Shown here: positions 35,191 through 47,740 of the stretch, in pieces
How positions within the stretch are numbered: position 1 is the stretch's first letter
How the letters are laid out: every line of letters starts with the position of its first letter
Source of the DNA: Leptoclinus maculatus
Taxonomy: Eukaryota; Chordata; Actinopteri; Perciformes; Stichaeidae
Assembly: GCA_032191485.1 (NCBI GenBank)
Contig: JAVDOI010000012.1
Location: forward strand, 13,601,640 to 13,665,639
Reading direction: 5' to 3'
DNA: 64,000 nucleotides
Translations under genes and position numbers: made by a program
The notes under the pieces: model-generated
The model's database searches: none
Told to the model about the DNA's origin: nothing
The model's input: only the letters and a program-made list of their open reading frames with translations

Positions 35191-35243
35191 GTAGCTCTAG
35201 GGGGGGCGGCGCCCTAGCGCCCTCTATGGACCAGCCGCCACTG
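35191..35243 (-). mobile_element. Transposon terminus, 'CAGTGGCGGCTGG' type
   Basis: Read on the minus strand it starts CAGTGGCGGCTGGTCCATAG, followed by AGGGCGCTAGGGCGCCGCCC, a GC-rich terminal motif I recall from fish DNA transposons. The element would extend leftwards, so the ATTTTT array and possibly the 16-bp array lie inside it. I did not find the opposite end. Confidence 0.55.
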
Positions 35244-35961
35244 CATATATAGTTAAAACATGAACATTTCACACTTTGCTTAGTTTGTTGTGTAGCTGCT
35301 TTTGACCATCTATTGTTGTAAAGCAACAACGATATCCTGAAGACACACTGTGAGTTCAGGAAGTAGATCAATGCTGCCGCCCCAGAAGACGAGGTTCTTG
35401 TCATGGTAGCTTTTTGTCAGCAGAAGAAAAGCCAGCCGCCGCGTTGTGTGTCGACACAGCATGGCGATTACAGCGGTTTTACTCTGACGGCCAATTCCAA
35501 AATGCACTGAGGAATAATCTCCTGGATAAACTTCTATTCTTCTAATAGATATGTCAGCATAGCACAGACAGGACAGGTGGTAGACAGGAACGCAAACTGT
35601 TTCGCTGCAATGCCAGCCACACAACTTGCATGCAAGCTGTTGCATGCTGACAGTGAATAACTGCTCCACACACAACACCGTTACTGTGGCGTTCAGCAGC
35701 ACTCCAGGAGGACTTTTGTTGTCGGCCATAAGGAGTTTTTCCATTTTTCTTTTTGTTGCGTTTTTTTTTATTTCTCGGCTTATTCATTTCCCCATGTTCA
35801 TTTCATTAGCTCTCAAATGAAAAACCACACTTCTGCTGATGAAAGTTTGGGCCATACATTGCTCCCCTTGGTAAGTGAATTACTAACCATAAAGACAAAT
35901 GGCCAGCCGTGGCAGCAGATGCTCTGCTGAGGAATGGCATAGTGTTATTGGATGTTTATTG

Positions 35962-36002
<41 letters not shown>

Positions 36003-38011
36003 TGAAAGGGAAGGGCAGTCAGTGTATTTCTGCACAGTCCTGCACTCTGCTCTTCAGTTTTAAGGCAACTCACCAACCAGTGGTGATCGATCGGTGATTT
36101 CCCCTATAATGGCTTTATACCGGAGCATTGTTTGAGCATGACGCATTATAACAACTGTTGATCCTTCAGCAGTACTTCACAGACAATAATAAAATTGATT
36201 TAATAGTGCAAGCCTGTTAAAAGCCTTTTTGTTTATATATGTAAACTGTAAAGAGAAGTCAAGGCCCAAACTTTTGAGGGCAAATTAAGAAGAAATAAAC
36301 AGAATCGCTTTGATCTACTTCTTGTTATAGATAAAAACTAAATGTATTTTTTTTTTTGCTCCAGATCCAAAGTTATAAGTAGGAAAGTGACAAATTGAGG
36401 CGGCGAGGTTATGTCATTAGACAGATGAGGGAGGAAGTTAATTCCACACCAGTCACCAATCACTTGATGAAAAACATCATCCCCTTTCACAAAGTAATTA
36501 CTCGGCTCTGTATCTACTTGAACAAAACAGCCCTCATGTTTATAGATTTCAGTATTTGTACTATTCCTCTCTGACGCAGGATTGATGGTGTTGGATATGC
36601 ATATTAGTTGTTCAAATGAAATCCAGCTCACTTCTGCTCTGTGGACAAAACGGAGGAGATATCCAAACTCTCATTAATGATTCAAACTGAGTGCTGATGA
36701 AAAGTAAATTGATCCCTGAGTACTGTTAACTTCCCGCCACTGGACCACGACCAAACAGTCCGGCGGGCAGAGAAGCTTTTTTGACTTAAAATGTTTGACA
36801 AGATATAAATGTTTCATAAGGGGGATAATCTGAACCGAATGTGCTTCATCTTTAATGGACACCCAAGAACACCGGGGTGGACTGTGAAACAAGCTCATTC
36901 GTGAACCAACTGGAGGCAATAAGTACAGTTTCAGGCACTTTGTGTCGTCTTGGTGAAAGAACTTTTCTATTACTCATCACTAAGGCCTCCTTTGTTTTTG
37001 GACAGTAAAAGGAGAACACTGGTTTACGCTGAAAGTTGTGCTTCCTGATCCAAGAAAACTGTTCACTGCAGTTTACAATAAAGGTCTTTCTGCAATGAGG
37101 ATTAATCATTTAAGTGCCAAAGACCCTCAAATTAATTACAGCATGAAAAATCCATTTTTTTATGTATTACGATTTATTAACAATTTTTATTGTTTTTAAA
37201 TGAGCGCAGATAAAATCCCAACATTAAACACTTTTTTTAAACCCTAATCATCATTCAGACTAGGGACTGACCATTCATCTTTTTTTTTTTTTTTAAAGCA
37301 ACACACGTTATTATGTTTCTTGTCAGTTAGCACAGAAATACCTACTCAGTAATGCCTGCAGTGAATTAGGCCTCATTCACACTGTTGAGCGTGAACAGAT
37401 CCAACCAAACCTTTTTGATGAAGGATATAAAAAGACTGCCTCACAATGAGCTGCTCTAGGAGAGAGTCTGTGTGTCTGTGGCATCATATGAAAGCAAAAG
37501 ATGGTTGATGAATGGGAGAAGGTGTGATTTTAGACAAACCAGACTTTCACACTGTATCTACCCTGAGATTGTCCGGGTGAAGGCGAGCGTTCTACGACAC
37601 CTCAAGCATGATGGAGGGACCACAACTGCCATACAGTGATCCAAATGGTTGGAGGCTGCTCATTAATATAGATGGGGTTTTTATAGGAATGGCTGTTGGG
37701 CTAAATTATTCAGAGGGTTCAGGGAGACATATGGGCCGGCCCCTTCTGTAGCGCAGCTAACTGAACACGTAAATACCTACTGTGGGGCAGGTGAAGCAGA
37801 GAACGAGCGAGAAATCTGGTGTCTAGGACAAGAGTAATGGCATGGAGTCTTGACAGTCCTAAATCATGAGCTGTTATAGTGTCACCAGGCCAGCAGCAAC
37901 CGTATCCACATACACACAGAACACAATAGCCACATTTGTAATTTAAAAATGCCGGTGGCATGTGTGTGACATGTACAGGTGATGCATGCTAATAGTTTCA
38001 TAACCTGCACC
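35244..38011. other. Intergenic, no gene seen
   Basis: Short frames only, for example 35310-35744 on the minus strand, without domain resemblance. It contains a (GA)n run at 35966-36000. Confidence 0.6.
35966..36000. repeat. (GA)n microsatellite
   Basis: About 17 GA units with one GGGA interruption. Confidence 0.95.
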
Positions 38012-38560
38012 CAGTGGCGGATTTAGGGAAATATTCATGGGGTGGCAGCATGGAGACTTAATATTAAAAAAGGCCTATATGCTGATTTATTCGCAAACAA
38101 TCACATACATCAATATTTGTTGATAAAAGCCCCCGAAGTCCAGCAACACGTGTTAATTAAATGCACACAGTATCTTCTAAATAAACTTCACAGGAAACAA
38201 CTTAGTTAGGCTTAGGCAACAAAACGACTTGGTTAGGTTTAGGAAAAGATAGTAAAAATACTTGGTTGTGTTTAGGCAACACAACTACTTAGTTAAGTTT
38301 ATGCAACACAACTACTTAGTTAAGTTTAAGCAACACAACTACGTAGTTAAGTTTAAGCAACACAACTACTTAGTTAAGTTTATGCAACACAACTACTTAG
38401 TTAAGTTTAAGCAACACAACTACTTAGTTAAGTTTAAGCAACAAAACTACTTAGTTAAGTTTAAGCAACACAACTACTTAGCTAAGTTTAAGCAACAAAA
38501 CAAGTTAGGTTGAGGAAAAGATCATGGTTTGGGTTTAAATAACTACGGAAGTATGGAAAT
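38012..38560 (+). mobile_element. Transposon-derived segment with 'CAGTGGCGG' start and internal minisatellite
   Basis: CAGTGGCGGATTTAGGGAAA at 38012 is a familiar fish transposon start. It shares its first nine bases with the terminus at 35243 in opposite orientation. The interior has the 'TTAGGTTTAGGCAAC' minisatellite and ends with AAAGATCATGGTTTGGGTTT. Confidence 0.5.
38196..38515 (+). repeat. 27-bp minisatellite, about 9 clear units plus degenerate flanks
   Basis: Unit CAACACAACTACTTAGTTAA + GTTTAAG. Because 27 is a multiple of 3, the + frame stays open with the nonapeptide QHNYLVKFK; this is not a gene. Units alternate TTTATG and TTTAAG, with the first pair repeated as units 4-5, hinting at a small higher-order pattern. 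Confidence 0.9.
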
Positions 38561-39044
38561 TAACTGACAAATAGATCATGGTTGTCTTTCTTGTTTCACA
38601 TGAGGGGTGAACAGTGGTCTCTTCCTGCTAATTACTTGACTACTGTTTCACATATTTTGTTATTACATATTCAACATTACTAGCTTGTAGCCTGATAGTT
38701 GTCGTGAGTGTTTACATTACATTCTCTGCTACATTTGGCTCCATGCTAACACGTCAACGTTAGCTCTGTATCTTTTCACAGCGAATGCTTTCTTCCCTCT
38801 TTCTTCCTCACTGTGCTCTGTTTTGTACTGCTGCAAAACATCAGGGAAACCCATAATCTTGGTTGCTGATCAGATTCCTTATTGAACAGGTTCGATTGTG
38901 ATGATTTTGGTTTAGAAGCAGGTATTTTTATTTTTTACTTTTTATCGAACTCCATGGTAGTAACTCAGGTAGAGTGATGCTGTCTTGATGAGCAGCAATT
39001 CTCCAGCTGCAATGTTGCCACATAGAAGCTGACAACACAGATGC
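38561..39044. other. Intergenic, transposon-like but unclassified
   Basis: No gene. Wording such as ATGCTAACACGTCAACGTTA suggests more diverged dispersed repeat. Confidence 0.45.
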
Positions 39045-39275
39045 GGTGGACCAGAAACACAGACCAATTAGAACAGGCTGGGCTTTTTTGGGGGGGAGGA
39101 GCTTAAAGAGACGGACGCTAAAACAGAGCGTTTCAGACAGAGGGTGAGTAAATTCAGGCTGACAGTATTAGATCAATGAAGTGTTTTTTAACATTAAAGC
39201 ACGTAAACATGTTCTAGTAGAAAACCCAAATGACGTATTAAGGTGAAAATGAGCACAATATCTCACCTTTAAATC
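39045..39275 (+). repeat. Dispersed teleost repeat, 'GGAGCTTAAAGAGAC' family
   Basis: GAGGAGCTTAAAGAGACGGA, GCTAAAACAGAGCGTTTCAG, ACAGAGGGTGAGTAAATTCA, AACATTAAAGCACGTAAACA, TGTTCTAGTAGAAAACCCAA and GAAAATGAGCACAATATCTC follow a common fish repeat 3' end as I recall it. Confidence 0.7.
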
Positions 39276-39493
39276 TACAGTGTATCAGTCGTTTCAACCT
39301 GAAATATTGTCTGTGTGGGTGTTCCAGTTAGATGATGATGTGCAAACCAGACAGCGAGGCAGGACAAGAAAAGACGGCACAAACAGCTGTGGAGCCTACT
39401 GCAAATCTACAAACACAGAAAGTGTGGCTATCACCTGGCTTTTCATCCAGTTGGCATGCACACAAATGCACAAACACTAGCTTATATACACAC

Positions 39494-39580
<87 letters not shown>

Positions 39581-39753
39581 CATACCTAGAGATAAATGAG
39601 GGGCCTCATCATGTGATCTGGTCCATTAAGTCATCCTGTCAGTGTGAGCATGCTGTTATTATTGTGCAAGGAGTTATGGTAATGTCCACATGATTCTGTC
39701 TCTTGCACTGTAACGGGCAAGTCATACTGCGTTTATGTCCGTGTACTGCACAG
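39276..39753. other. Intergenic with long (CA)n
   Basis: No gene. Dominated by the microsatellite at 39496-39576. Confidence 0.7.
39496..39576. repeat. (CA)n microsatellite, about 40 units
   Basis: The longest dinucleotide run in the window, uninterrupted. Confidence 0.97.
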
Positions 39754-40205
39754 CAGTGATGGAGGCAGTATTACGATCCTTTAGTCAAGTAAAAATAGTA
39801 ATACTTGAATATAAAAATACTCCATTACAAGTCAAAGTCCTGCATGTAAAAGCTTAGTTAAGTAAAAATACAAATGTATTATGATGCAAAAATGCACTTA
39901 AACTATTTAAAGTAAAATGACTCATTATGCAGCAGAATGGACCATAACAGTGTTATGATATTAGTATATTATAGTATTGTATAATTATGCATACAATGCA
40001 TTAATGTAAAAGCAGCATTTTAATGTTGTTGTGGATTCAGGTGACACTACTTTTAAACCTTTCAATAACAAATATTTCATATTTTATTAACTGATCATAT
40101 TTTTGGTTTGTAAAATCTCCATCTGCAAAGTAACTTAAGCTGTCAAATACATGTAGTGGAGTAAGTACAATATAAAATAGGAATACTTACGTAAAATACC
40201 TCAAC
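39754..40205 (+). repeat. Dispersed teleost repeat, 'ACTTAAGTAAAAATA' family
   Basis: ACGATCCTTTAGTCAAGTAA, ATACTCCATTACAAGTCAAA, GTCCTGCATGTAAAAGCTTA, AGTAAAATGACTCATTATGC, ATGTAGTGGAGTAAGTACAA and TACTTACGTAAAATACCTCA are the body and end of the same family whose beginning lies at 23749. Confidence 0.75.
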
Positions 40206-43200
40206 ATTTGTGAGTCTGTTTTATATTGTAGTCAACTTGTATTTGAAAACGTTGGGGGAATTGTGTCAGAGGGTTCAGTTTTGAGGGATTTTCAACAATA
40301 AATGCTAATTGTATTCCTGCACTGTTGATATAGTTCCAACCTTGAAAACCAGGTGAGAGCTTTTTTTTTTTTTTGGTTGCACAAACTCGAACAGTACACT
40401 CTGTTTGTCTCTGCAATTTTAAAGAGGGAGTCTTGCTGATGGAATATTTATCTTTCCTCAACAGGGTTCCATTATGCTGTCATGCAGTTTAAGATTATTT
40501 GAGGTCCAGGAAAAGGCTGCTATTACGCATAATGAGTTTCTTCCCGGGTGATTTAAATGTTTGTGGTAGATGTGTGCTCATTTGAATTTCAATTATCAGA
40601 TTCCACTGTGGAGACTTATTCTATCTATCTGGCTGTTTGATGGAGCGTGTCCATAAACTCCTGAACTTGTTGGGACTAATCACAATAAAGATGCCGTACA
40701 CATATAATGCATGCTAAAATATCACATGTCATCTCAAGATGCACAAGCCCTTTAAACATTCATAAAGAAGCTCTTTGTTTGAACAAATTGAACAAGTCCG
40801 TCTTCCTGAGGAGGAGGCGTGAGCCGTTACTGCCTTTCAGTCCAGACCAACCGCTTTAGTAGCTCATTTTTATGAATATTATCATGGTGGGGATGTTTTG
40901 TTTCCTCTACTTTTGCTGCTAAACCCAAAAATATGTTTGTCAGGCTACAGCCACCGTTTCAGTGGCTTAGTCTTCGATGTTACGTGGTTTAAACACTGTG
41001 GACGGCCAACTGTAACGACTGTGGGCTGTAGCATGGCTCTTTTTAAATTGGAGGCTGCTGATCCATCACAAACCCGGTCCTGCTGCCTTTCAGGTGACTC
41101 TGGGGATTTGACCTGTATAGAGAGAAGCATGCGGATGACATGATATCTCACACACTTATTCTTTAGCTCAGCACAGTGTATCTTCCTGACATTCCTGTTA
41201 TAATCCCATTAAATATTAACTCTTTCATGCTGATCTAAATGCACCCATGGGTTAGAGGGTGTTTCAATTATTTATTTACACTATTTAGCATTATTATTTT
41301 CTCCAAGTATTCGGTTTGTGCTTGTTGACAGAATCACACAATGATGAATGCCAGAACAAGCCTCTCTAGGAATGACATTTATACATTATTAATTTGTTTT
41401 TCCAATTGCGTTGGCCAGGAACAGACCTGGTTGCCAGACTTTATTTGTAAGACATCGTCTAAGAACAGATTGTCATCTAAAATACCTCACTAACGTCACA
41501 TCTGTTTGCATCTCTCCTTCCAAATACCAGATGAGCATTTTACCATCGCAAGAGCTAAATGACAAATACAATACGTGTTCATCGGATATTCTAGGCTGAT
41601 TTTGATGTATGATAGAGGAATATGTCCTTACACTGTGTCAGTATGCAGACTCTGTGCTCACAAGGGGGCTGTAACAAAATGTCACTTTGTTTTTTACTTA
41701 ATTCAACTCATTTATGACGAATGTGTACTTTGCAATGTTCTAAATTTTGACAAAAAAACATACGAATACAAAAACACATCTTGTGCAAAAACAGCTAATT
41801 GAATTGATGAACCTTTGTGACAAAAAGCTTTTTACACATACCCGGCTATCCTTAAAAACACACTAATTGGTCTAATGTTTGGTCTAATATATTCCAACTG
41901 GAATATATTTCACACAAGACTGGTTTTATTTCTTCACAACCTGGATGGATGACGCATTATAGCAGTCTGTTCTGGAGATCTGAAAACACTTTTAGTTCAC
42001 TTTGGGCCACTGATAACCTTTCAGACCGTTGTGTGTAGTTCAGGGATTAATAGATGGACATTTGCAGCACATACCTCAGTGCTGAACCCCCACAATCCTT
42101 CATGTGCTGCTTCATAATGAGGTTTACTGTACCCTCACAGCCAGTGGCGAAGGTAAGCCATGAGGTATTTGACATTTTGTATTCCAACGTGGCAAAAATC
42201 CCCCACTATCATCTGGCTTTTGTCTTCTGTAGGAAAGGTTACAATCAGCATTCAATCCCGGGATAAATGACTCTAAAGAAGTCCCGGCTATTCATCGGCT
42301 CCAGCTCCGAGCGTTAGCGATGGAAAAATGACACCTGGGTGGACACGCTAATTGTTGCCCCTTTTTTTTTGGGTGTAATTTTATAATATATAATAGATCA
42401 AATCAACAGGGATTGGTACAATTATTAAAACGTATTGCAAAAGATACAATTAATATGCTCTCCTCAAAGCCACCAGACTCCAGTCAGACAACAGTGATTT
42501 TACTTTGCTGATAATCAAAACGCAACTCATTCAAACTCGACAGAAACAAAATAATACTCATCAAAACTGTCTTTGTTGGTGTTTCCACTGTTCCAACAAT
42601 CACCAACTCTGGATGGATGGAGACTGAATAAGTACAATAAAAGAAGTAACAACCTCTTTTTACTAACTCTACTTCCGGTGCAGGTCGTCGCGTCCGTCGA
42701 ACTTGACACACTGAGAAAATAACACAGTTCCAGTGCAAACCCTGCATATAACACAGATCAACGCTACTCCAATCAGATAATTATCATCCTTACTGGAGTA
42801 AGGACACACTTCCCTTGAGAGGAAACTAGAGCGGGATTCTTTCTTTTAGATTATATATAAATCTTGCAACAGGAATAGGCTTCATGCTGTAATGGGCCAC
42901 AAAATAGTGTGTAGGTCGTCCTTGTGATTTATGTGATTTATTGTGCTACCCAGGAAATCCCCCCCCCCAGTCTTTTGTGTTTTATTTTTCCTTCTTGTTA
43001 GGAGGTTTATAAAAAGTAGGTTCAATATGATAAAGAGAATAGTTTATTTCTTAATATGTATTTTGGGATGTGAAACCTCATATTTATACATCCACTATGT
43101 ATTTATATTATGATAAAATACAACCTTACACAGTAAACAGGTAGTTCCAGCTGGCCTAGTTTCATTCCTTTTGTCATTAGAGCTTTGCAGCCTTCTAGCT

Positions 43201-45071
43201 CCATCACTCTCAGTAAACCTTGTCTGGTGCCAGCATCAGTCACACAGAGTGAGACAAGTGCATGGAGTTAAGATAAATGAAACACTGCATGCAGCAGTTA
43301 GGACAACCATCAAGTGTTTGAAGAAGGACAACCATGTAGTGTTTGACCACAAAGAGACAGGACACGAGTGTTTTTGACCTCATTCATCCAGCCCATTGAG
43401 ATGCACCACGATCCAGGAGGGTTACATTCAATCCACCTTCACCAGAGCCTCAGCATCATGGCTGTATCTTCACCACTCCCAGAAAGAAACAAACACCTCA
43501 CACACATTTTAATGCTTTCCTCCCGGGGGACGACATAAAGTAACCACTTGCTGGTTAGAGCAGCAGAGTGGAAATATTAAAGTAATATTTCAAATGGAGA
43601 AAACCTTTTTATTTTCAGCACGTACTCCCTAAATGATCTCATGAACAGTACTTATTAATTTGCACAATGGGAATGTTGACGTGGTAATATTGCATTTAAC
43701 GGGGAAAAGATGTGCTCTTTTCTCGGTCATTTGTAGGAAATGATATGGAGAATAGGGCATCCTGCGCTGATAAACCATGCATGGAAAATTGAACAGAAAA
43801 ATCCAATTCAGAATCTCATTGCTTACTGTGTGAGTAGCACAGACTGAGGGTAGCTCGGGTTAACAGGGCTAGAAACTATTCAGCAGTAGCTGGCATTTAA
43901 ATCAAACAAAACCTTCACGTAAGGAGTACCTTCCTAATAGCAACCAAACAGATATCATCTAAATAAGACCTATTTCTTTATGCTTTTTCCTAACCCATGC
44001 CTGTGCTGTACTATTCTTTTCTTGGGCAATTTCTATATTGCTGTATGAATACTTCTTGAACTGACTTCACCATCTCAGTAAAAGATCCATCTCTGTTTTG
44101 TGCACTAATCAGGAGGTCTAACCAATAATAACCAGGTTATAATCGCACCTGACATCAGGCCTGTGTTTCAATGTTTTTGACACCAGACACATTTTTGCCA
44201 AAAAGTTTGCCAAATTCATCATATGGGAGGTCATTTGTTGTCCATATGCTCCTTGTTAATACAATTTTGGCACAAAATCCTCAACGTTTACTATTTATTG
44301 TAATTGGTTCAAGTCCGGTTGAGGAAACTTTTGTTAAATATCATCCCCCTCTCTCTCGCTTCTTTAACATTTACTGTCACTCTCTACTATCTTCCATCTA
44401 ATAAAGTTACCCAAAGTTCCTCCAAATCAGTTGGATTAGACAACGAGAGTTGAATGAAGTCAGTTGTGATGTTATGACAAAAAAAGTTATTTTGAGGCTG
44501 TCAAAATTCGTTCCAACAGAATCCCCTACATGTCGGTATGCGCTGAACATTTGTGGATGTAATTAACACATAAATATTGGTCTGCTATTTGACAAAGCTG
44601 TCTGGGAGAGTCCCCACTGTGCCTTCAAAGCACGTCAGGTGATGAAGGCAGGCATCTGCTAATTGGGTTAATTCATTATGACTGACGGCAAATGATCTCA
44701 TAGCAGCTCCTAACGGATGTATGTCTCCAATGGCAAGTTGTTATCAGACAGCTTGCAGACAGTTGTGTTTATATTATGGGCTACCTCTTTCTAAAGCAGT
44801 CCTTTGGGGGGGGGACCTCCTTGCAGTCACAGCGACTCTGTACCTGCCTGACAAGTACATCAGTGTCCAGTAGACGAGACGAAGACGAAGGTATGCTATG
44901 GCAGTGATGAGGTGGCGGGATATGGTTCGACAGATTCAATACAATTTGCTCTGTCAGGGTTCCCACCAGTGTAGCGCTAGCATGGCGTAATCATGATGAG
45001 TATGAAGTCACCAGTAACGTTACAGCTTTCTGCTATAGCAGTGCAGCTTGTGTGCATTTTATTATGCCTTC
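40206..45071. other. Intergenic, no gene seen
   Basis: About 4.9 kb with only short unsupported frames. It has poly-T at 40362, a C run at 42959 and a candidate conserved block near 44600-44760. No domain, splice or RNA-gene signal was recognised. Confidence 0.6.
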
Positions 45072-45193
45072 GCCCCGCTGACAGCCAGGGCCGGAGGCAT
45101 TGTGTTTTTGAGTTGTCCGTTGTCGTGAATGCAATATCTCAGGAAGAGCTTCAGGGAATTTCTTCAAATTTGGAACAAATGTCCACCAACTTG
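45072..45193 (+). repeat. 'GTTAGCATGCTAA' family 5' fragment
   Basis: GGGCCGGAGGCATTGTGTTT, AATGCAATATCTCAGGAAGA, GCTTCAGGGAATTTCTTCAA and ATTTGGAACAAATGTCCACC match the beginning of the family represented at 6600 and 22425. The + frame that starts at 44993 and runs into it is not a gene. Confidence 0.65.
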
Positions 45194-46943
45194 TAGTGTG
45201 TCTGTGAATAAATGGGACAACTCCTCAAGACCCAAACCAAGTTCCTGTGTCATGCTTGCTACCTGCTGATTAAAGTGTAGGGGTAAGCCCCCAAGTCAGC
45301 AACAACTCGGGCTCAATTAAGGTGGGCTGATCTTTAAGGTGGAGCAGCTTTTCTAAATTTCTTTTAACTGGTAAACTGATAGCATCAATTTGTCAAAATA
45401 AATATTGCCGGTTAAACGGTTACTTTTTGACATCCCCAAAAAAAGTTCAAATGTCTTCAGTGGGAAAGGTTTGTTAAGTAACTGTAGTATCTGTAGTGTG
45501 ATAAAGTCATTAGATTTCACTAGATGACAAATTGCTTGCTGCTTAATTGTTCTTGATTTAAAGCCTGAACCTTTCCAGTTGCAGTGGGATCTAAAAGCAG
45601 AATTTATTTCTACATCTAGTTAAATACAGCAATGCATTTCAAATGTTCTACAGGAAGGTAACCTTTACTAATCCACGCAACGATGAATGTTGTTGATGAA
45701 ATATCACAATTTCAAGCTTAGTTTCAGTTGCTTTTTTCCGAAGCGTTCGTCACACATGATGTACTGTCGGAAAGATGGAAATCTGACAATAATGATGGTT
45801 TTTTTTAAGATTCTGTAGAAAGGTTTTGTAGGAAAAAAAAAAAATAACATCGTGGTTTGTAGCTGGAAGTGGATGGAGGCTTCACTAATGAATTCCCTCT
45901 TAGTAATGTGAGGCCAAAGGACAACAACAACACAGCTGTTTTTATTGAGAAGACGTGTGTGCTAACTCTAACGTGTGTCTGAGGTGGTGCAAATTCAGGA
46001 ACCGAGACCAAATGTCGTGCAGATTAAGGGCCCACTTCTTCCAGAGTTGTGTTTTTCATTAATCTTGTGGTCATATTAGTTAGGACAACATACTGGCTTG
46101 CAAAGAAAAGACCAGCTTTTCTATGAAACACAATACATGCTTTGTAGTGCATGGTCTGGGGAGGAGAAACCTTATTAGAACTTGAAAAATGTAAATGACC
46201 TCCTTGGGAAGTCTCATATTACAGCGAAAGAGAGACTATACAACCTTGTACATATACTGCTGTGTTGCTAATTGTGCAGGGCAGGGGATTCACTTAGAAG
46301 ACACAAGGCTAATGACAGTGTTGTGTCAGGGATTGTCCAGGTGGCCATTTCCACCCTGCAATAAATGCACTATAAAGATAGTTTCACCGGCTCTACTTTT
46401 CATTTGGAGTGGCTCATAAATCTGTCAGCTTTTAGAGATAGTGTGATATTTTCTCAATTTGTTCAAGGCTTGTGCTGCAAGTGTGGCTGACCATATCGAT
46501 CCACCATTAAACCGAGGTTAAGGCCCTGATTACTGGCGAAACTCGCAGCAAACAGGCAGCGTTGTCATTCAGTGGACTTACTTCGACATTTTCTGTTGTC
46601 AATACAATGACACAGGGGCACGTTCAAAGAGAGGTTTCAGCTCAGCAGTGGCCTTGAGATCTCCACCATGTTACTTCCCAATTTTGTATTTTTAACTGCT
46701 GTTGAAATCCATTTTTCCTCAGCTCCCTGACAGCTTCTCCTTTGGCAAATCACATGGCTGTACGATTCAGCAGTAAAAATGACGAAAAATGAGGAATCCT
46801 GATTATTTCGTGGGACGCACAAGTCTTAGCTCTGGGCCATTGCATTGGTGAGACGTTGTATGTGATCTGAATATGGCCACCCACTCTTAAATCATGTTGA
46901 TGAATTATGCATCAGTCTCCAGGTGCTTCACAAAAAACTGAAT
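45194..46943. other. Intergenic, no gene seen
   Basis: Short frames only; poly-A near 45832. Nothing recognised. Confidence 0.6.
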
Positions 46944-47390
46944 TAGGGATGCACCGATCCAACTCTTGTCCTGATACGGATACCTGGGTTTTGGATATCG
47001 GCCGATACCAAGTACTGATCCGAGACCAGTGTTGAACTAATACCTGTATGCCTCAATGTGTGGAAGTGAACATTGCAAACATTGCCTCCCGAACTTTGTA
47101 AAACGAAATGTCAAAAAATGAACACATGGATATAAATTTACTGAATTATTTATTCAAAAATAAATAAATCACACGTCGGTAACTTGGTGAAACATCTTTG
47201 AAACTAACAGAAATTGCAATTCAAGTTTAAAGCTTTTTAATGCAGCAACAAATTGGTCAAAAATGAAACAGGAATTCAAATGTCCGTATGTATCATAGAT
47301 TGAATTGAATAGATGCGCCCCATTGTCACAGATCCAGCTCTCTGAGTCGGTATTGGCCCCGATATCAGTATCTGTATCGGTGCATAACTA
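46944..47390. mobile_element. hAT-like MITE, 447 bp
   Basis: The left end TAGGGATGCACCGATCC and right end ATCGGTGCATAACTA are imperfect terminal inverted repeats. Inside are GATACGGATACCTGGGTTTT, GATATCGGCCGATACCAAGT, TCGGTATTGGCCCCGATATC and AGTATCTGTATCGGTGCATA. It carries no transposase and is probably mobilised by an autonomous hAT of the same type (compare the relic at 55960-56575). Confidence 0.75.
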
Positions 47391-47740
47391 ACTTCACTTT
47401 ATGACAACAAGGTCATTGATTCTTCAACACGTTACAGGTTTAGTGTATTTCATGCATTTAGTGATCCTGACATTGAAGAATTCTTGATTGATAAATGACT
47501 TTAAACAATATATAGAACAGAAATCTGAACACCTGTTCTCGGGTACTGATGAGGTAATCTCTCGTCCAAGGACACACATCCTGTCTGTGCATCAGTTACA
47601 ATCACACAGCATGCCTTTACTTAGTCAAAGTGTCAACTTTGAGAATACTGTATTTATGATTTAATTACTGATAATGATGATTGTGGTCATTACCTGTTGC
47701 TTATGGAAACACTTTTCTTCGTAACACATGCTTGATAAGA
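47391..47740. other. Non-coding spacer downstream of grm4
   Basis: No feature recognised between the MITE and the proposed grm4 transcript end. Confidence 0.5.

Noticed and set aside
34484..35404. 306-residue KIKIKI frame (minus) and 231-residue FYFYFY frame (plus)
   Set aside because: Translation of a perfect ATTTTT microsatellite.
39332..39589. Frame ending in long TH repeats
   Set aside because: Translation of the (CA)n microsatellite.
44993..45196. 67-residue + frame with a signal-peptide-like start
   Set aside because: Its second half is the beginning of a dispersed repeat, and no splice or homology support exists.
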